Source of the DNA: Fidelibacterota bacterium
GTDB lineage: Bacteria; Fidelibacterota; UBA8477; JABMPR01
Assembly: GCA_030596225.1 (NCBI GenBank)
Contig: JAUVKO010000086.1
Span: forward strand, 1 to 8,062
Direction: 5' to 3'
DNA length: 8,062 nucleotides
The notes below the pieces were generated by a model. The model was not told the origin of the DNA. It made no database searches and saw only the letters and a list, made by a program, of their open reading frames with translations. The translations under genes and the position numbers were made by a program. Below, piece by piece: positions 6,446 to 8,062 of the stretch. The first letter of the stretch is position 1, and each line of letters begins with the position of its first letter.

Positions 6446-7303
6446 ATGCGCGGTAGTATTACCCAGGAGACACTGCGTCAATTGCGCAAAAACAAAGCAG
6501 CTTTATTCGGGCTATTTCTGGTTGTGCTATTGGTGTTTGTCGGAGTGTTTGCTCCCTGGGTGGCGCCTTTCGATCCATATGATGTTGATCTCGATATCAG
6601 TCTACAACCCCCATCAGGACAACATTGGTTGGGGACAGACGAAGAGGGCCGAGATGTTTTGTCACGGATCATATTCGGTGCCAGAATCTCGCTCAAGGTG
6701 GGTATTATAGCCAGCTCCATCTCGCTCATCCTGGGTGCTTTTCTGGGGCTTTTAGCCGGCTTCTTCAGGGGTTGGGTGGAAACCATAATCATGCGCTTTA
6801 CTGATGTGATGTTCGGGTTTCCCGCACTTCTATTTATGATTGGAATAACAGCAGCGGTTCCGCGGCCCAGCATAGAAGTCGCTATGCTGGCTATTGGGCT
6901 GGTGAGTTGGCCGGGTATGGCGCGGATCATGCGAGCTCAGGTGCTTACTGTTGCCGAACAAGAATATGTCACTGCTGCCTATTCTCTGGGCTACTCAAAG
7001 CGCCGCATAATTCTGCGACATGTTCTGCCCAATAGTCTCGCGCCCGTGATCGTTGCTTTCACCATGAGTATAGCTGGGGCCGTTATGGCTGAAGCCTCTC
7101 TATCATTTATTGGCCTGGGCGCGCAGCCGCCGGAACCGAGCTGGGGATCCATGATTGCCTTTGGGCGCATGCATCTCAGAGGGGAGTGGTGGATATCGGT
7201 TTTCCCGGGTCTGGCTGTGGCTGTGATGGTCATCGGCTTTAACCTCTTTGGTGAGGGTCTTCGGGATGCTCTTGATCCCACCATGCGAGGGCGGGGCAAG
7301 TGA
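6446..7303 (+). CDS. Peptide/nickel-type ABC transporter permease, DppC family
   Basis: From the ATG at 6446 this is a 285-residue inner-membrane permease, partner of the DppB-type protein just upstream and of normal family length. The N-terminus has the OppC_N-like cytoplasmic helix and first membrane segment (LRQLRKNKAALFGLFLVVLL, 10-29), then the periplasmic signature HWLGTDEEGRDVLSRIIFGA (60-79), which is diagnostic of DppC/OppC proteins. The EAA loop is at about 177-199 (AAYSLG then RHVLPN), followed by EASLSFIGLG (216-225), PEPSWGSM and the C-terminal FNLFGEGLRDALDP (265-278). The frame is open from TTG 6392, but the extra 18 residues are encoded by a palindromic repeat and should be excluded. 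The 90-base gap with that repeat separates it from the DppB-type gene; they are most likely cotranscribed. No ATPase gene (DppD/DppF type) follows here, which is unusual for such operons. Confidence 0.92.
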   Translation: MRGSITQETLRQLRKNKAALFGLFLVVLLVFVGVFAPWVAPFDPYDVDLDISLQPPSGQHWLGTDEEGRDVLSRIIFGARISLKVGIIASSISLILGAFLGLLAGFFRGWVETIIMRFTDVMFGFPALLFMIGITAAVPRPSIEVAMLAIGLVSWPGMARIMRAQVLTVAEQEYVTAAYSLGYSKRRIILRHVLPNSLAPVIVAFTMSIAGAVMAEASLSFIGLGAQPPEPSWGSMIAFGRMHLRGEWWISVFPGLAVAVMVIGFNLFGEGLRDALDPTMRGRGK

Positions 7304-7403
7304 GCAAGCAAAAACCATATTATCTTATCCTCTGAACCGGCCTCTTTCCTTACATGCAGTAAAGAATGGCGCGTAATAAAGCAGCAAGCTAAAGAAGGGT
7401 AGT

Positions 7404-7901
7404 ATGAACATAATCAACCTCACCACCCACTGGACCCTTATCCGAAAACACTTCAACCGTAGTTTTACCAGCAACTTCCATGTTTCGATCGCCTCGGTGG
7501 ATGATAGCGGAAATCCTGTGAATACTCCCATCGGTAGTCTTTTTCTAAATAAAGATCAAACCGGTTTCTATTTTGAGAAGTATCCCAAAAAACTTCCCAA
7601 GTATACTAAATCTCACCCTAAGATTTGTATCCTTTCCGTAAACAGCGGCAACATCTTTTGGTTGAAGTCTTTATTCAACAAGCAATTTGACACCTATCCT
7701 GGGGTCCGGCTATACGGTATTCTGGGTGAAGCTCGAACCCCAACAGAAATCGAAAAAAAACGGCTTAATCGACGTATGCGCATGACCCGCTGGCTCAAAG
7801 GCAATAAATACCTCTGGGGAGATATGCAAAAGATTAGAATGGTCAACATTACCAGAGCTGAGTTGATTCACCTTGGGGAGATGACCAAGAATCTTGAATG
7901 A
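7404..7901 (+). CDS. Pyridoxamine 5'-phosphate oxidase-like (split-barrel FMN-binding) protein
   Basis: A 165-residue cytoplasmic protein with the split beta-barrel pattern of the PNPOx-like family: strand HVSIASVDDSGNPVNTPIGS (26-45), the strand turn LNKDQTGFYFEKYP (48-61), KLPKYTKSHPKICILSVNSG (63-82) and YGILGEARTPT (104-114). In relatives, the first strands and the K-x-x-N/H-P-K/R region bind FMN or, in some, F420 or haem. The segment 115-140 is very basic and helical (KKRLNRRMRMTRWLKGNK), and the tail MVNITRAELIHLG (146-158) matches the closing strand of the barrel. It is too short and divergent to be PdxH itself, so vitamin B6 synthesis should not be assumed; a flavin-linked reductase or storage role is possible. 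AAGGG at 7395-7399 just before the ATG supports the start. It is 100 bases after the DppC-type gene, with no evident functional tie. Confidence 0.83.
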   Translation: MNIINLTTHWTLIRKHFNRSFTSNFHVSIASVDDSGNPVNTPIGSLFLNKDQTGFYFEKYPKKLPKYTKSHPKICILSVNSGNIFWLKSLFNKQFDTYPGVRLYGILGEARTPTEIEKKRLNRRMRMTRWLKGNKYLWGDMQKIRMVNITRAELIHLGEMTKNLE

Positions 7902-8062
7902 AATATGACAATAAACACAAACTTGACGGTCTCGCAAAAAGTCCCTCTCGCAGAGATCGCAGAGACGCAAAGTGTTGATAATTATGCACATACAGCAATA
8001 TCGCCTAAGGGTTTATATTTATTACAGATAGAGCTGTTTTCATGTTTTCTCTCATACTTTTT
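7902..8062. other. 3' intergenic stretch without a gene
   Basis: Apart from the tandem repeat, this stretch is AT-rich and shows no gene start, RNA gene or terminator that I can support. A minus-strand open frame over 7710-7991 runs through the repeat and antisense through the PNPOx-like gene, and has no recognisable protein character. Confidence 0.5.
7926..7972. repeat. Short tandem, GC-rich intergenic repeat element
   Basis: After the PNPOx-like gene the composition changes sharply. TCGCAGAGA occurs twice in direct tandem (7948-7956 and 7957-7965) and is followed by a partial third copy, CGCAAAG (7966-7972). A related word, CTCGCAAAAAG (7931-7941), lies just before, within a GACGGTCTCGCAAAAAG stretch. 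The block is non-coding on the plus strand. It has the look of a dispersed intergenic repeat or a remnant of a small mobile element, but one window cannot show copy number. Confidence 0.55.

Noticed and set aside
6478..7318. Minus-strand open frames inside the DppC-type gene
   Set aside because: They are antisense to a permease with clear family motifs, and their products are rich in P, R and T without domain character.
7346..7366. Hairpin TTCCTTAC / GTAAAGAA after the DppC-type gene as a terminator
   Set aside because: The stem is AT-rich with a mismatch in the middle and no T-run follows on the plus strand.
1..8062. CRISPR array, tRNA or rRNA genes, transposase or defence genes
   Set aside because: No regularly spaced repeats, cloverleaf-like sequence, rRNA stretch or transposase/nuclease motifs were found on either strand.

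Overview
The window reads as chromosomal DNA of a free-living, probably Gram-negative and uncultured bacterium of moderate GC content. Shine-Dalgarno sites are strong before some genes (Nudix, the DppC-type permease, the PNPOx-like gene) and absent before others (MFS, the DppB-type permease). The protein families are widespread and do not fix a phylum. The short palindromic and tandem repeats between genes suggest a genome carrying dispersed intergenic repeats, as seen in several FCB-group, Chloroflexota and deltaproteobacterial lineages; this placement is weak inference.

Layout. Bases 1-311 hold no convincing gene but contain a perfect 16-bp palindrome. On the plus strand follow a Nudix hydrolase (312-770), a 12-TM MFS permease (863-2098) and RecO (2095-2850), the last two joined by an ATGA stop/start overlap. 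A gap with two hairpin-like inverted repeats separates RecO from two convergent minus-strand membrane protein genes: an AI-2E/PerM-family protein (3082-4158) and, upstream of it, an internally duplicated membrane protein resembling GlpM/DUF3147 (4330-5169). A divergent intergenic region with a 10-bp inverted repeat leads to a plus-strand pair of oligopeptide/dipeptide ABC permeases (5429-6355 and 6446-7303), followed by a small pyridoxamine-5'-phosphate-oxidase-like flavoprotein gene (7404-7901). The last 161 bases hold a tandem GC-rich repeat and no gene.

How the genes fit together. RecO works in recombinational repair; its link to the MFS gene looks like translational coupling, not shared function. 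The two ABC permeases form the membrane part of a peptide/nickel-type importer, but no binding protein or ATPase gene lies beside them here. The other genes are housekeeping or general transport functions with no evident common pathway. I see no convincing novel multi-gene system. The most interesting non-coding signals are the two repeat elements at about 6391-6418 and 7926-7972, which share an identical 10-mer in opposite orientation, and the most interesting protein is the duplicated membrane protein at 4330-5169.
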